Source: Palsa-459 sp035937595
GTDB taxonomy: Bacteria > Actinomycetota > Acidimicrobiia > Acidimicrobiales > RAAP-2
Length of the DNA: 64,000 bases
NCBI GenBank assembly: GCA_035937595.1
Contig: DASZHS010000031.1
Span: 1-64,000, forward strand
Direction of reading: 5' to 3'
In this document: piece by piece, positions 24,918-34,838 of the stretch
Layout of the letters: each line of letters starts with the position of its first letter
How positions within the stretch are numbered: the first letter of the stretch is position 1
Notes under the pieces: generated by a model
The model's database searches: none
What the model was told of the DNA's origin: nothing
The model's input: the letters and a program-made list of their open reading frames with translations, nothing else
Position numbers and translations under genes: made by a program

Positions 24918-25820
24918 GTGCGCCTCGAGCTTCGCCCCCGGCGCTGCGCGGCCGTGCTCGGCGGCGTGCTCGCCGCCGCCCTCCTCACCGCGACGGGGGC
25001 CCACGCGTCCTCTGCTGCCGGACCCGGGACCGTCGTCCGATCGCTGTCGCCGGGGGACCACCTCGTCACCCTCACGGTCGGGCACCTCTCGCGGAGCCTG
25101 ATCGTGCACGTGCCGCCGCGCTCGCCCGTCGCCAATCGGCCGCTGCTCCTCATCTACCACGGCAAGGGTGACACCGCGCAGAAGACGGAGACCCAGGAGA
25201 CGGACTTCGCGGGCGTCGCGGACCAGACGGGCGAGGTGGTCGCGTTCCTCCAGGGCTACGCCAACTCGTGGAACGAGCAGGCGGGGAGCAGCACCCCCGC
25301 GGCCATGGCCCACGTCAACGACGTCGCGTACACGACGGCGGTGATCGCCAAGCTCGAGCGCCTCGTCACCTTCGACCACAAGCGGATCGTCGCCGTCGGC
25401 TTCTCGAACGGCGCGTTGATGGTCGAGGACCTCGGCTGCAAGCTCGCGTCCGAGCTCGCGATGATCGTGCCCGTCGAGGGCGAGCTCGCGGCGTCGACCG
25501 CCCCCCGGTGCCACCCGTCGCGGCCGATCGCGGTCTACGAGGTCCACGGCACGTCGGACACGGCGATCTACTACGACGGCGGCCCGATCCTCGGGCGGGG
25601 GACCGTCGTGCTCTCGGCACCGAGGTCCATCGCCCGGTGGGCGCAGCTGGACCACTGCGGTGCCCGGCCGGCTACCTCGCACGTGAGCCCGTCGATCAAG
25701 CTCACGACCTACACGGGGTGTCGCAACCACGAGGTGGTCGTGCTGCGGACGATCATCGGCGGGGTGCACCAGTGGGGGAGCGGCATCGGCGAGATCGTCC
25801 ACTCGGTGCTGCCGAGGTAG
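24918..25820 (+). CDS. Secreted esterase, PHB-depolymerase/LpqC-like
   Basis: About 300 residues. A signal peptide (RRCAAVLGGVLAAALLTATG, cleavage after AHA) leads to an alpha/beta hydrolase of the polyhydroxybutyrate depolymerase / feruloyl esterase type. The nucleophile is in VGFSNGA, the acid in VHGTSDTA and the His in GGVHQWG. It would act outside the cell on a polyester or aromatic ester. GTG at 24918 is chosen because it starts just before the basic n-region. Converges on the MFS gene. Confidence 0.86.
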   Translation: MRLELRPRRCAAVLGGVLAAALLTATGAHASSAAGPGTVVRSLSPGDHLVTLTVGHLSRSLIVHVPPRSPVANRPLLLIYHGKGDTAQKTETQETDFAGVADQTGEVVAFLQGYANSWNEQAGSSTPAAMAHVNDVAYTTAVIAKLERLVTFDHKRIVAVGFSNGALMVEDLGCKLASELAMIVPVEGELAASTAPRCHPSRPIAVYEVHGTSDTAIYYDGGPILGRGTVVLSAPRSIARWAQLDHCGARPATSHVSPSIKLTTYTGCRNHEVVVLRTIIGGVHQWGSGIGEIVHSVLPR

Positions 25821-25866
25821 CGGCCGGTCCGCATGACCCGTGCCGGCCTGGCCCGGCCCCGGACGC

Positions 25867-27429
25867 TCAGGCGACGGCGTCGGCGAGCCGGCAGGTGCCG
25901 TCGCACGGCGGCGCGTCGCGGTCGTGGGCGTCGACCAGCGGTGCGACGTCGTCGATCGCGGACGCGGCGGTGACGGGGAGGCGCACCATGGCGGCGACGA
26001 GGGCGAACGCGGCGACCGCGAAGATCGCGCTCGCGGCGAAGACGACGTCGAGCCCCGACAGCGCGCCGAGCGCGGCGCCCGGCGCCGCGGCACGGCCCGC
26101 CGCCACGGTCGCGCTCGTCGCCGCGCTCGAGACGGTGACGAGGACCGCGAGGCCGAGCGCGGCACCGACCTGCTGGGTCACGTTCACGAGACCCGACGCC
26201 GCCCCCGCGTCCTCCGGCGCGACCGCGGCGAGGGAGGCAGCGGTGAGGGTGACGAGCGACGAGCCGGCGCCCAGGCCCATGAGCACGAGGCTCGCGAGCA
26301 GCTGGAGGTAGGGGGCGCCCGCGTGGAGCTGGGTGAGCGCGAGGAGGCTCACGAGCGAGCAGCCGATGCCCGCGAGCATGAGCGTCTTCGCGGGGACGCG
26401 CCGGACCAGCACCCGGCTCGTGAGCTGCGACGAGAGGAAGACCGTCGCCGGGACGGGCAGGAAGCACAGCCCGGCGCGGAGCGGCGAGTAGTGCTGCACG
26501 TCCTGCAGGAACTGGCCGAGGAAGAAGAACATCCCGAACATCGCGGCGTAGAGCAGGCCGCGCGCGACGTTCGCGGCCGATCTCGTCGGGTCGGCGAAGA
26601 GGCGAAGGGGCAGGATCGGCTCCTCGGCACCCGCCTCGATGCGCACGAACGCCGCGAGCAGCGTGGCGCCCACGACGAGCGACCAGATGGTGATGGGCGC
26701 GCCCCAGCCGCGGCTCGCCGCCTCGACGAGGCCGAGCACGACCGCGCTCATCCCGAGGGTGGACGTGAGCGCCCCGGCGAGGTCGAAGCGCCCGTGGCGA
26801 CGTGGCGTCTCGGTCAGCACGACGCGCCCGATGAGCAGCACGGCGAGGCCGATCGGCACGTTCACGAACATCACCCAGCGCCACGAGACGAGCTCGGTGA
26901 GGATGCCGCCGGCGACGAGGCCGACCGCGCCGCCGGCGGCCGAGACGGTCGTGAACAGGCCGATCGCCCGGACGCGCTGGGCGCCCTCGCTAAACACCGT
27001 CGTGAGCAGCGCGAGGGCCGACGGGGCGGCGAGCGCCGCGCCGACGCCCTGGAGCGCGCGCGCCGCCAGCAGCTGCCACGAGGACGCGGCGAGCCCGCCG
27101 AGCAGCGAGCTGGCCGCGAAGACGCCGATGCCGGCGAGGAACGTGGCCCGGCGCCCGAGGAGGTCCCCGGCGCGGGCCCCGAGGAGCAGCAGCCCGCCGA
27201 AGGTGAGCAGGTACGCGTTGAGGACCCACGAGAGCCCTGACGAGGAGAAGCCGAGACCCTGCTGGATGTGGGGGAGGGCGACGTTCACGATCGTGGTGTC
27301 GAGGACGACCATCAGCTGGGTGGCGAGGATGACGAGGAGGACGACGGTGCTCCTGGAGTGGCGCCGAGCGGCCGGGTCGGCCTCGGCGGAGCGGGCGGGA
27401 ATCGGGCGGAGCGCGAGCGAGTTGGCCAT
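25867..27429 (-). CDS. MFS drug exporter, DHA2 (EmrB/QacA) family
   Basis: A 520-residue major facilitator with about 14 helices. VLDTTIVNVALPHIQQ in helix 1 is the DHA2 motif D1; RAGDLLGRRATFLAG is motif A and WRWVMFVNVPIGL is the conserved WRW.F.iNvPiG loop of the family. It would export toxic compounds with proton antiport. The C-terminus has a short Cys/His tail (DRDAPPCDGTCRLADAVA). It is transcribed divergently from a TetR gene through a gap with operator-like repeats. Confidence 0.92.
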   Translation of the reverse strand: MANSLALRPIPARSAEADPAARRHSRSTVVLLVILATQLMVVLDTTIVNVALPHIQQGLGFSSSGLSWVLNAYLLTFGGLLLLGARAGDLLGRRATFLAGIGVFAASSLLGGLAASSWQLLAARALQGVGAALAAPSALALLTTVFSEGAQRVRAIGLFTTVSAAGGAVGLVAGGILTELVSWRWVMFVNVPIGLAVLLIGRVVLTETPRRHGRFDLAGALTSTLGMSAVVLGLVEAASRGWGAPITIWSLVVGATLLAAFVRIEAGAEEPILPLRLFADPTRSAANVARGLLYAAMFGMFFFLGQFLQDVQHYSPLRAGLCFLPVPATVFLSSQLTSRVLVRRVPAKTLMLAGIGCSLVSLLALTQLHAGAPYLQLLASLVLMGLGAGSSLVTLTAASLAAVAPEDAGAASGLVNVTQQVGAALGLAVLVTVSSAATSATVAAGRAAAPGAALGALSGLDVVFAASAIFAVAAFALVAAMVRLPVTAASAIDDVAPLVDAHDRDAPPCDGTCRLADAVA

Positions 27430-27475
27430 TGACGCCGGCCTTTCTGCTGGTAGGGTGGCGATGAAGCGGATGCTT

Positions 27476-27504
27476 CCTCCGGATAGTATACGGAGGGTGC
27501 CTCC
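27476..27504. promoter_or_regulatory. Inverted repeats in MFS/TetR divergent promoter
   Basis: CCTCCG at 27476-27481 and CGGAGG at 27491-27496 form a 6-bp inverted repeat around GATAGTATA, and GGAGG/CCTCC (27492-27504) overlap it as a second. TAGTAT within the first spacer could be a -10 box, so a bound TetR dimer would block it. Position fits control of the MFS exporter and autoregulation. Confidence 0.5.
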
Positions 27505-27576
27505 GGTTTGCAAGCCACCGTCCCGGAGCCCTTGGAGCACGAGATGTCCAGCCGGCGATCGACCGTGGAGGACCCC

Positions 27577-28170
27577 ATGCGGGAGGTCGCCGACGTCACG
27601 CCGGACGAGCTCGCGAGCGCCCGGCCGCTGCGCGCGGACGCCCGTCGGAACTACCTGCTGTTGGTCGACGCCGCCCGTGCGGTCTTCGCCGAGCAGGGTG
27701 GCGACGCGTCGATGGAGGCGATCGCCAAGCGCGCTGGCGTCGGGATCGGGACCCTGTACCGGCACTTCCCCAAGCGCATCGACGTCGTCGAGGCCGTCTA
27801 CCGCACGGACGTCGACGGTCTCGTCGACCTGGCGTCGGCGCTCGTCGTGGATCGAGCGCCGTGGCCCGCGCTCGTCGCCTGGCTCGAGGGCTTCGTCCGG
27901 TACGCCCAGACGAAGCGCACGTTCCTGAGCGAGCTGTTCGAGGCGTTCGAGAAGAACCCCGAGCTCAAGTCCGTCTCGCGAGAGCGGCTGCACGACGCGA
28001 TGGCGTCCGTGCTCGTCCGCGCGCAGGCGTCCGGCGACGTGCGCGAGGACGTCGACGCCAGCGACGTGATGCAGCTCCTCGGTCCGATGTGCACGTCGCC
28101 GACCCTGTCCGACGGACAGATCGAGCGGCTCCTCGCCGTCGTCGAGGACGGGCTGCGCGCACCCACGTAG
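27577..28170 (+). CDS. TetR/AcrR family transcriptional regulator
   Basis: About 197 residues. The HTH is MEAIAKRAGVGIGTLYRHFP (about residues 48-67), a textbook TetR head. The C-terminal domain matches the SbtR-like group often found in actinobacteria (FVRYAQTKRTFLSELFEAFE). I chose ATG at 27577 because GGAGG lies five bases upstream; ATG at 27544 would add 11 residues. It is flanked by two exporters (MFS and MMPL) and probably controls at least the divergent MFS. Confidence 0.88.
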   Translation: MREVADVTPDELASARPLRADARRNYLLLVDAARAVFAEQGGDASMEAIAKRAGVGIGTLYRHFPKRIDVVEAVYRTDVDGLVDLASALVVDRAPWPALVAWLEGFVRYAQTKRTFLSELFEAFEKNPELKSVSRERLHDAMASVLVRAQASGDVREDVDASDVMQLLGPMCTSPTLSDGQIERLLAVVEDGLRAPT

Positions 28171-28301
28171 TCGACCGCCCCGCGACCCGGTGCCGGTGGC
28201 GCAACGCCAAGGCTTCGTCGACGCTCGCCCGCGCTCCCTAGACTCCTCGTGCCGTCGGACCTCACGATCGCGGGCGCGGTCACCCGGGGGCGCGACCCAC
28301 C

Positions 28302-30476
28302 GTGACCACCCGACCCTCCTCGAGCCAGACCCGTCGGGGCGCGACCCCGGACCTGGGCGGGCCGCCACGCGCCCCGAGCGCGATCGGACGGCTCACCGCC
28401 GTCGTGCTTCGCCACCGCCGCCTCGTGCTCGTGGCCTGGCTCGTGGTGTTCCTGCTGGGCGGCTTCGCCGCGCAGAAGATCTCGTCGCGGCTGAGCTACG
28501 ACTTCTCGCTCCCGGGCCAGCCCGCCTACGAGACGGCGCTGCACATCGAGCACGTCTTCGGCAACGGCGGGACGACGCCGCCGTCGATCGCGGTGGTGAC
28601 CGTGCCCGCGGGCCAGACGGTGGCGCGCGACGGCGCGGCGATCGCCGCGGGCTTCGCCACGGCGCGCCACGAGAACCCGAAGGTGCGCTTCCTCGACGCG
28701 AGCGTCGCTGGCCGCGGCTTCGTGACGAGCGACGGCCGAACCGAGTACGCCTTCCTCTTCGCACCGCCGAACAAGAGCCTGGGCGCGGACCGCGTCACCG
28801 ACGCGGCGATGGCGAGCCTCACCGCCGCGCTGCCGCAGTTCCACGTGGGCGTGACGGGCATCGGCCAGCTCAACTCCGGAGGGTCGAGGAGCGGACCGGG
28901 CGTCCTGTTCGAGACGATCATCGGGGGCCTCGGCGCGCTCGCGGTCCTCGCGTTCGTCTTCGCGTCGTTCCTCGCCTTCGTCCCCCTCCTGATCGCCTCG
29001 GTCTCCATCCTGTCCACGTTCCTTGTGCTCCTCGGGCTCACGTACCTCACCCCGGTGTCCTTCGTCGTCCAGTTCCTGGTCTCCTTGGTGGGCCTCGGCA
29101 TCGCCATCGACTACTCGCTCCTCGTCATCACGCGGTGGCGCGAGGAACGAGCCAAGGGGCTGTCGAACGAGGCCGCCGTCGCGGCCGCCATGGAGACCGC
29201 GGGCCGCGCCGTGTTGGTCTCGGGGCTCACCGTCGCGATCGGGCTGCTCTCGCTGATCGTGCTCCCCGTGCCGTTCCTGCGCAGCACCGGCCTCGGCGGC
29301 ATGCTGATCCCGGTCATCTCCGTTGCGGTCGTCCTCACGCTGCTCCCGGCGCTGCTGGCGGGCGTCGGCCCGAGGTGGGACTGGCCGCACCTGCGCAACG
29401 AGGCGACGGCGAGTCGGGGGTGGCACCGCTGGGCGACGTCCGTCGCGGCGCACCCGGTGCTGAGCGCGACCGCGGCGATGGCGATCCTCGCGATCGCCAT
29501 CGTGCCGCTCTTGGGGATCCGGGTGGGACAGACGAGCGCCGCGGCCGAGGCACAGTCGGGCCCCGCCCACGGGCTGTACACCGAGCTCGTCGCGGGCGGC
29601 GCGTCGCCGGGCATCCTCTCGCCGATCGAGGTGCTGACGGCGAGCGACGCCGCGGCGGCCACGCTCTCGCGGCTCGAGCACGTCGAGGGCGTGTCGCTCG
29701 CCGTGCTGCCGTCGGGCACGACCGGCACGCGTGCCGGGCTGTCAGACCTCGTCGTCGTGCCCACGATCGAGACGACGGACAGCTCGACGCTCGGGCCGGT
29801 GCGCGCCGTCCAGGCGGCCGTCGCCGGGTCGCCGGGTGTGCTCGGCGTCGCCGGCGTCGGGCCCGGCCAGCAGGCGTTCTCCTCGGCGGTCTACGGCAAC
29901 GTGCCGCTCATGATCGCGGTCCTCGGCGTCCTCATGTTCCTCGTGCTCGCGCGCGCGTTCCGCAGCCTCGTCCTCGCCGCCAAGGCCGTGCTCGTGAACG
30001 TCATCTCGCTCGCCGCGACCTTCGGCATCCTCACCTGGTTCTGGCAGCACGGCCACGGCTCGTCGGCGATCTTCGGGATCCCGGCGACCGGCGCCATCAC
30101 GTTCTGGGTCCCCATCACGGTCTTCGCCTTCCTCTTCGGCCTGTCAATGGACTACGAGGTGTTCCTCCTCGCCCGGGTCCGCGAGGAGCACGACCGCGGG
30201 GCGACGACCAGCGGTGCGGTCGTCGAGGGGCTGGGACGGACCGGCCGGCTCATCACGTGCGCGGCGCTCATCTTGTTCTTGGCCTTCGCCTCGCTCGCCT
30301 CCGCGCCGATCACCGACATCAAGGTGCTGGCGACGGGGCTTGGGATCGGCATCCTCCTCGACGCGACGGTCGTGCGCGCGCTCCTCGTGCCCGCGTTCAT
30401 CGTCCTGCTGGGGCGGGCGAACTGGTGGCTGCCGGCCCGCGTCGCGCGGGTGCTGCGCGTGGCGCCGAGCCCGTAG
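28302..30476 (+). CDS. MMPL/RND family transporter
   Basis: A 724-residue exporter with two repeats, each one helix, a periplasmic loop and five to six helices. The proton-relay Asp-Tyr pairs are present: GIAIDYSLL in the first half and GLSMDYEVF in the second. MMPL proteins carry lipids or drugs across the membrane in actinobacteria. GTG at 28302 is the only start before the conserved first helix. Its location after the TetR gene (131 bp) suggests joint control. No accessory lipoprotein is seen. Confidence 0.92.
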   Translation: MTTRPSSSQTRRGATPDLGGPPRAPSAIGRLTAVVLRHRRLVLVAWLVVFLLGGFAAQKISSRLSYDFSLPGQPAYETALHIEHVFGNGGTTPPSIAVVTVPAGQTVARDGAAIAAGFATARHENPKVRFLDASVAGRGFVTSDGRTEYAFLFAPPNKSLGADRVTDAAMASLTAALPQFHVGVTGIGQLNSGGSRSGPGVLFETIIGGLGALAVLAFVFASFLAFVPLLIASVSILSTFLVLLGLTYLTPVSFVVQFLVSLVGLGIAIDYSLLVITRWREERAKGLSNEAAVAAAMETAGRAVLVSGLTVAIGLLSLIVLPVPFLRSTGLGGMLIPVISVAVVLTLLPALLAGVGPRWDWPHLRNEATASRGWHRWATSVAAHPVLSATAAMAILAIAIVPLLGIRVGQTSAAAEAQSGPAHGLYTELVAGGASPGILSPIEVLTASDAAAATLSRLEHVEGVSLAVLPSGTTGTRAGLSDLVVVPTIETTDSSTLGPVRAVQAAVAGSPGVLGVAGVGPGQQAFSSAVYGNVPLMIAVLGVLMFLVLARAFRSLVLAAKAVLVNVISLAATFGILTWFWQHGHGSSAIFGIPATGAITFWVPITVFAFLFGLSMDYEVFLLARVREEHDRGATTSGAVVEGLGRTGRLITCAALILFLAFASLASAPITDIKVLATGLGIGILLDATVVRALLVPAFIVLLGRANWWLPARVARVLRVAPSP

Positions 30477-30488
30477 GGGCTCGATCGG

Positions 30489-31439
30489 TCAGCGAATCGT
30501 CCGGAACTTCGGGACGACCCCGAAGGGCGTCGTCGGCGCGAAGACGGTGATCCAGTCGACGAGCATCGAGGAGGACCGCGTCGGGCACGCCGGCGCGATC
30601 GAGCACCACACCTGCTGCTGCAGGTCGAGCGTCATGGGTGTCGTCGGGATCGCGCCGCGGCGAGTGAGCGTGCCCCACACGCCCCAGGTGTTGACGCCCC
30701 AGTCGACGACGAACACGAGCTCCGTCGGGGTCCAAAAGACGCCCCACGTGTGCCACTTGGTCATGTTCGCCTTGCGCCACCCCTGTTTCTTGTGGTCGGC
30801 GCTCGCCCAGTGCACGGTGAACGTGTTGTTGTTGGGGTACTGCCACGACTCGTAGAAGTCGACCTCAGGGGGCCAGTGGTTGTTCTTGGGCCAGAGGAGC
30901 TGGACGCTCGCCGGGCCACCGGCCGTGAGGCGCGAGCGCACGAAGAACGCGCCGTAGCGCATCGGCAGCCCGCACAGGCACGCGCCACCCGAGACCCAGG
31001 CGTTGCCGTACGCCGGGTCGCGCGACGTCGTGAGGTCCAGCATGCCGCCGTGGACCGCGACGTGTGACGGCGCCCACAGCCCCGCGGGATCGCCCTTCGG
31101 CCGGCCGCGGAAGGTGACCCAGCCGGGTGGGAGGTGCGCGCCGGGGAAGTCGGTGCAGTAGAGGCGCGTCCATCCGGGCAGGACCTTCGGTGCGAGCGGC
31201 GGGACGCCCGAGGGCTCGGCGGCCGCCGGGGGCTGCGGGCCGCAGTTGGACGTCGCGACCGCGCTCGTCACGGCGCCGGCCGCGCGACCGGCGAGCGGCG
31301 TCGACCCGTCGAGGAGGGGGAGCAGCACCAGGGCGACGGCGAGCGCCGCGCCCGAGATGACCCACCGACGCGCGCTCACCGGCCGCCGTCCACGGTCAGG
31401 CGGTGACGACCCGTCGCCCCTCGGACCTCGCTCCAACAT
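30489..31439 (-). CDS. Secreted GH16-like family protein, copy A
   Basis: About 316 residues. A membrane signal/anchor (WVISGAALAVALVLLPLL) precedes a beta-jelly-roll domain. PPEVDFYESW carries the GH16 catalytic ExDxxE pattern (E, D, E intact). Flanking blocks YGAFFVRSRLTAGG, WHTWGVFWTPTELVFVVD and MTLDLQQQVWC are typical of this lineage-specific GH16 group. Four Cys suggest disulfides. It would cut a beta-glucan-like exopolymer; substrate is inferred only. A paralogue lies at 36822. The start is uncertain (ATG 31439 or GTG 31469). Confidence 0.84.
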   Translation of the reverse strand: MLERGPRGDGSSPPDRGRRPVSARRWVISGAALAVALVLLPLLDGSTPLAGRAAGAVTSAVATSNCGPQPPAAAEPSGVPPLAPKVLPGWTRLYCTDFPGAHLPPGWVTFRGRPKGDPAGLWAPSHVAVHGGMLDLTTSRDPAYGNAWVSGGACLCGLPMRYGAFFVRSRLTAGGPASVQLLWPKNNHWPPEVDFYESWQYPNNNTFTVHWASADHKKQGWRKANMTKWHTWGVFWTPTELVFVVDWGVNTWGVWGTLTRRGAIPTTPMTLDLQQQVWCSIAPACPTRSSSMLVDWITVFAPTTPFGVVPKFRTIR

Positions 31440-31583
31440 CGCCGCACACTCTGACACGAGGATCGCCACCGCGGGAGGACGGGCGACACCGCGGCCCGCG
31501 GCGACGTGCGTCCCATGCGGGCTGCTACCGGTGTGTCAAGCACCCGCCGTTATGCTCGAGAAGGATCGCACGAAGGAGGATGC

Positions 31584-32318
31584 GTGGCCGCCACCACCCA
31601 GTCGGGGAGTGCAGGATCCGCCCAGAACTACACCCGGCTCGTCTCCACCTTCGGGCCGACGTCGACGACGGTCACGGACCGGGCGCCCTTCGTGGCCAAC
31701 GACGTGTTCGACAAGGTCGCGACGCTCGCGACGATCGCGCTGGTGGCGGGTGTCGGGAGCGCGATCGCGAACCCCTCGCCCGGGCTGATCTTCGTCGCCC
31801 TGATCGCCGCGCTCGGCTTCGGCCTCGTGGGCATCTTCCGTCCCGCCAGGGCCAACGTCTTTGCGCCCCTCTACGCCATCGCCATGGGCGCGGTGCTCGG
31901 CTCGATCAGCCGCTTCTACTCGAACGGGAACGGGGCGGTGGTCCCGCTCGCGATCCTCGGGACCACCGCGATCTTCTTCGGGGTGCTCGTGGCGTACCGC
32001 ACCGGGCTCGTCCGGGTGACGCACCGCTTCGTGCAGGTCACGCTCATCGCGATGATCGGGCTGCTCGCCATGATGCTCGCCGTGTGGCTCGGCCTCACCA
32101 TCCCGTACACGAGCCGGTCGCTCACCTCCCTCGTCGTGTTCGGCGTCCTGTACCTGTTCATCGCGGTGATGAACCTCTTCGTGGACTTCAACTACGTGTA
32201 CATGGCCCAGCGGGCCGGCGTGTCGAAGGAGGGCGAGTGGTTCGCGGCCCTCTCCATCATGTTCTCGCTCGTCATGGTGTACCTGGCGCTGCTCCGGATC
32301 CTGGGCTCGCGTCGCTAG
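31584..32318 (+). CDS. Bax inhibitor-1/YccA-like membrane protein
   Basis: A 244-residue protein with a 55-residue soluble N-terminus and seven hydrophobic segments. The pattern YAIAMGAVLGSISRFY and the terminal DFNYVYMAQRAGVSKEGEWF followed by LVMVYLALLRIL match the actinobacterial BI-1/YccA group. E. coli YccA modulates FtsH; the role here is not known. GTG at 31584 follows AAGGAGGATGC, a strong ribosome site. Confidence 0.87.
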   Translation: MAATTQSGSAGSAQNYTRLVSTFGPTSTTVTDRAPFVANDVFDKVATLATIALVAGVGSAIANPSPGLIFVALIAALGFGLVGIFRPARANVFAPLYAIAMGAVLGSISRFYSNGNGAVVPLAILGTTAIFFGVLVAYRTGLVRVTHRFVQVTLIAMIGLLAMMLAVWLGLTIPYTSRSLTSLVVFGVLYLFIAVMNLFVDFNYVYMAQRAGVSKEGEWFAALSIMFSLVMVYLALLRILGSRR

Positions 32319-32414
32319 CCGCGTGTCCCCTGCACGACCGAGCGGTCGTCAGCCCGTGAGGACGGTGGTGCCGCGCTCGTCGCGTCGCGGACCCACCGGG
32401 ACACGGAGCCGGGC

Positions 32415-33818
32415 GTGACGCCGAGCGACGAGGACCTGGTCGAGCCCTCGGACGCCCTCGTGTTCTTCGGTGCGACGGGCGACCTCGCGCGGAAGCGGAT
32501 CTTCCCCGCGCTCTACCGCCTCGCGCAGCGCGGCGACCTCGAGGTCCCGGTCATCGGCGTCGCGTCGGCGCGACGGACCCTGCAGGAGCTGCGCGGGATC
32601 GCGCGCGACAGCATCGTCGCAGCCGCCGACGGTGACGTCGACGACGAGGTTCTCACCGGGTTCCTCGCGCGGCTGCGCTACGTCGGCGGCGACTACCGCG
32701 ACGAGTCGACGTTCGATGCCCTGCGCAAGACGCTGGACACGTGCCAGCGGCCGGCGCACTACCTCGCGATCCCACCGTCGCTGTTCCCCGCGGTCATCGA
32801 GCAGCTCGGCCGGGCCGGACTCACCGAGAACGCGCGGGTCATCGTCGAGAAGCCCTTCGGCCGCGACCTCGAGTCGGCGCGAGAGCTCCGCCGGGTGCTG
32901 CGCTCCGAGTTCCCCGAGGACTCGATCTTCCTGATCGACCACTACCTCGGCAAGGAGGAGATCATGAACCTCCTCTACTTCCGCTTCGCGAACACGTTCC
33001 TCGAGCCGATCTGGAACCGCAACTACGTGTCGCGCGTGCAGATCACGCTCGCCGAGAGCTTCGGCGTCGAGGGCCGCGGTGCCTTCTACGAGGCGACGGG
33101 CTGCCTCCGCGACGTCGTCGAGAACCACCTCTTCCAGGTCGTGGCGCTGCTCGCGATGGAGCCGCCCGCCTACCAGGGGATGGGCGCGGTCCAGACCGAG
33201 AAGTTCAACGTCTTCAAGGGCATGCGCCCGCTGCGCCACGAGGACATCGTGCGGGGCCAGTTCGTCGGCTACCGCGACGAGCCGGGCGTCGACCCGAACT
33301 CCGACGTCGAGACCTACTGCGCCCTCCGGCTGTTCATCGACTCCTGGCGCTGGGCCGGCGTGCCGTGGTACCTGCGCTCGGGGAAGTGCCTCTCGACGAC
33401 GGTGACCGAGGTGCTCGTCGAGCTCAAGCGGCCGCCCCAGCCGCTCTTCGCGGACTCCTCGATCTCCGACGGGCTCCCGAACTACGTCCGCTTCCGCCTC
33501 GCGCCCAACCCGGTCATCGCGATGGCCGCGCGCATCAAGCGCCCGGGCGAGGAGTTCGTCGGCACGCAGCGCGAGCTCGCGCTCATGAGCGCGCAGCCGG
33601 ACCAGAAGCAGCCGTACGAGCGGCTCCTGTGGGACGCGATGATGGGCAAGGGCGCGCTGTTCACCCGACAGGACGCCGTCGAGGCAGCGTGGGCCGTCGT
33701 CGACCCGATCCTCACGCCGGCGAGCGCGGCACTGCCGTACTACCCCGGCAGCTGGGGCCCGTCCCGTGCCGAGGACCTCCTGGCACCCGACACCTGGCAC
33801 GTCCCGACGACGACCTGA
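32415..33818 (+). CDS. zwf: Glucose-6-phosphate 1-dehydrogenase
   Basis: A 467-residue enzyme that oxidises glucose 6-phosphate to 6-phosphogluconolactone with NADP or NAD, the first step of the oxidative pentose phosphate route. [18 protein letters not shown] is the nucleotide-binding motif, [10 protein letters not shown] follows, and [10 protein letters not shown] is the active-site signature with the catalytic His-Asp environment. GTG at 32415 follows GGAG. It is not in a zwf-opcA-pgl operon, so it may be a second or stand-alone copy. Confidence 0.95.
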   Translation: MTPSDEDLVEPSDALVFFGATGDLARKRIFPALYRLAQRGDLEVPVIGVASARRTLQELRGIARDSIVAAADGDVDDEVLTGFLARLRYVGGDYRDESTFDALRKTLDTCQRPAHYLAIPPSLFPAVIEQLGRAGLTENARVIVEKPFGRDLESARELRRVLRSEFPEDSIFLIDHYLGKEEIMNLLYFRFANTFLEPIWNRNYVSRVQITLAESFGVEGRGAFYEATGCLRDVVENHLFQVVALLAMEPPAYQGMGAVQTEKFNVFKGMRPLRHEDIVRGQFVGYRDEPGVDPNSDVETYCALRLFIDSWRWAGVPWYLRSGKCLSTTVTEVLVELKRPPQPLFADSSISDGLPNYVRFRLAPNPVIAMAARIKRPGEEFVGTQRELALMSAQPDQKQPYERLLWDAMMGKGALFTRQDAVEAAWAVVDPILTPASAALPYYPGSWGPSRAEDLLAPDTWHVPTTT

Positions 33819-33968
33819 CCGGTGTGCCGACGTCGTCGGACGCCGGCGGTGCGCACGGGTGCGTCGCGGTTGTCCCACGGCACGCACAACTCCGCGCCGA
33901 TGCCTTGACGACGTGCCGCAGCACCGTGGTAGGACGGCGTGAGCGACGCGGTTCGGATCGGAGCGCAC

Positions 33969-34586
33969 ATGTCCTATGCGACGACGTGGGAGACGAAGAC
34001 CAAGCCGCCCCGCGAGCTCCGGCTCGCGCTCGAGCTCGTCGCGGAGCACCGGGACGACGACGCGCTCCTCGAGCTGAAAGAGATCGTCGGGGACCCGGCC
34101 CGGCGCGCGAACCGGCGCCTCCCGACGAGGGAGGTGCAGATCGCGAGCCTGTACCGGGACGGCTTCAGCTGCGTGCACTGCGGCACCGCGCTCGTCCCGA
34201 TGCCGGTCCTCAGGGCGGCGTCGTTGTTCTGGCCCGAGGCGCTCCCGTTCCAGGCGAGCTCGCCCGCGGGCGCGAGCCATCCTTTGTCCGCGCGATTCGC
34301 CGCGACGTTCGACCGCGCCCACCCGCACGCCTTGAGCGGCGTCGACCGGCTCGAGAACGTCCTCACGTCGTGCTGGCCCTGCAACGTGACCCAGGGCCCG
34401 TTCTTCTTGGAGCACGACGAGGCGCGCGTCGCAGAGCCCCGACATCCGAAGTGGCGCGGGCTCGTCCCGCAGTACCTCGAGCTCGAGCCGCGCATCCGCG
34501 AGCGGTCCACGGACCAGTGGAACCGCGTCCACCGGCTGTGGATGCGCGACCTGCGGGCAGCGGAGCGCGGCGCGATCCCTGGCTGA
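33969..34586 (+). CDS. HNH-type nuclease-like protein
   Basis: About 205 residues. The HNH zinc knuckle pattern is visible: DGFSCVHCG (first Cys pair), then FDRAHPHALSGVDRLENVLTSC and SCWPCN (second Cys pair), equal to C..C, D..H, N, C..C of HNH endonucleases. The His/Asn core is present, so nuclease activity is possible. ATG at 33969 follows GGAG; a GTG at 33939 would extend it by 10 residues. A plausible TTGACG (33905-33910) and TAGGAC (33930-33935) promoter pair precedes it with a long 19-bp spacer. Confidence 0.75.
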   Translation: MSYATTWETKTKPPRELRLALELVAEHRDDDALLELKEIVGDPARRANRRLPTREVQIASLYRDGFSCVHCGTALVPMPVLRAASLFWPEALPFQASSPAGASHPLSARFAATFDRAHPHALSGVDRLENVLTSCWPCNVTQGPFFLEHDEARVAEPRHPKWRGLVPQYLELEPRIRERSTDQWNRVHRLWMRDLRAAERGAIPG

Positions 34587-34838
34587 CGCGACCACGACGG
34601 CGGGCGCGGCGCACCGAGGAGCAGCGCGCCCGACCCGGGCGGACGGGGGCTGCGGAGTCGTGCGCCCTCGTGGAGGCGCACCGTCGCCCGGTGCCGCGGC
34701 GCGACCGTTGCGTCGGTGCCTGCCGAGCCTCGCGACCCCGACCAAACTCACCGCAGCGCACCCAGGGGACGCCGAGCGAACCGGCCGTCTGGGCTCGACG
34801 CGGCCTCCGGCGCTAGCGTGCCGCGACCGGAGGTGGGA

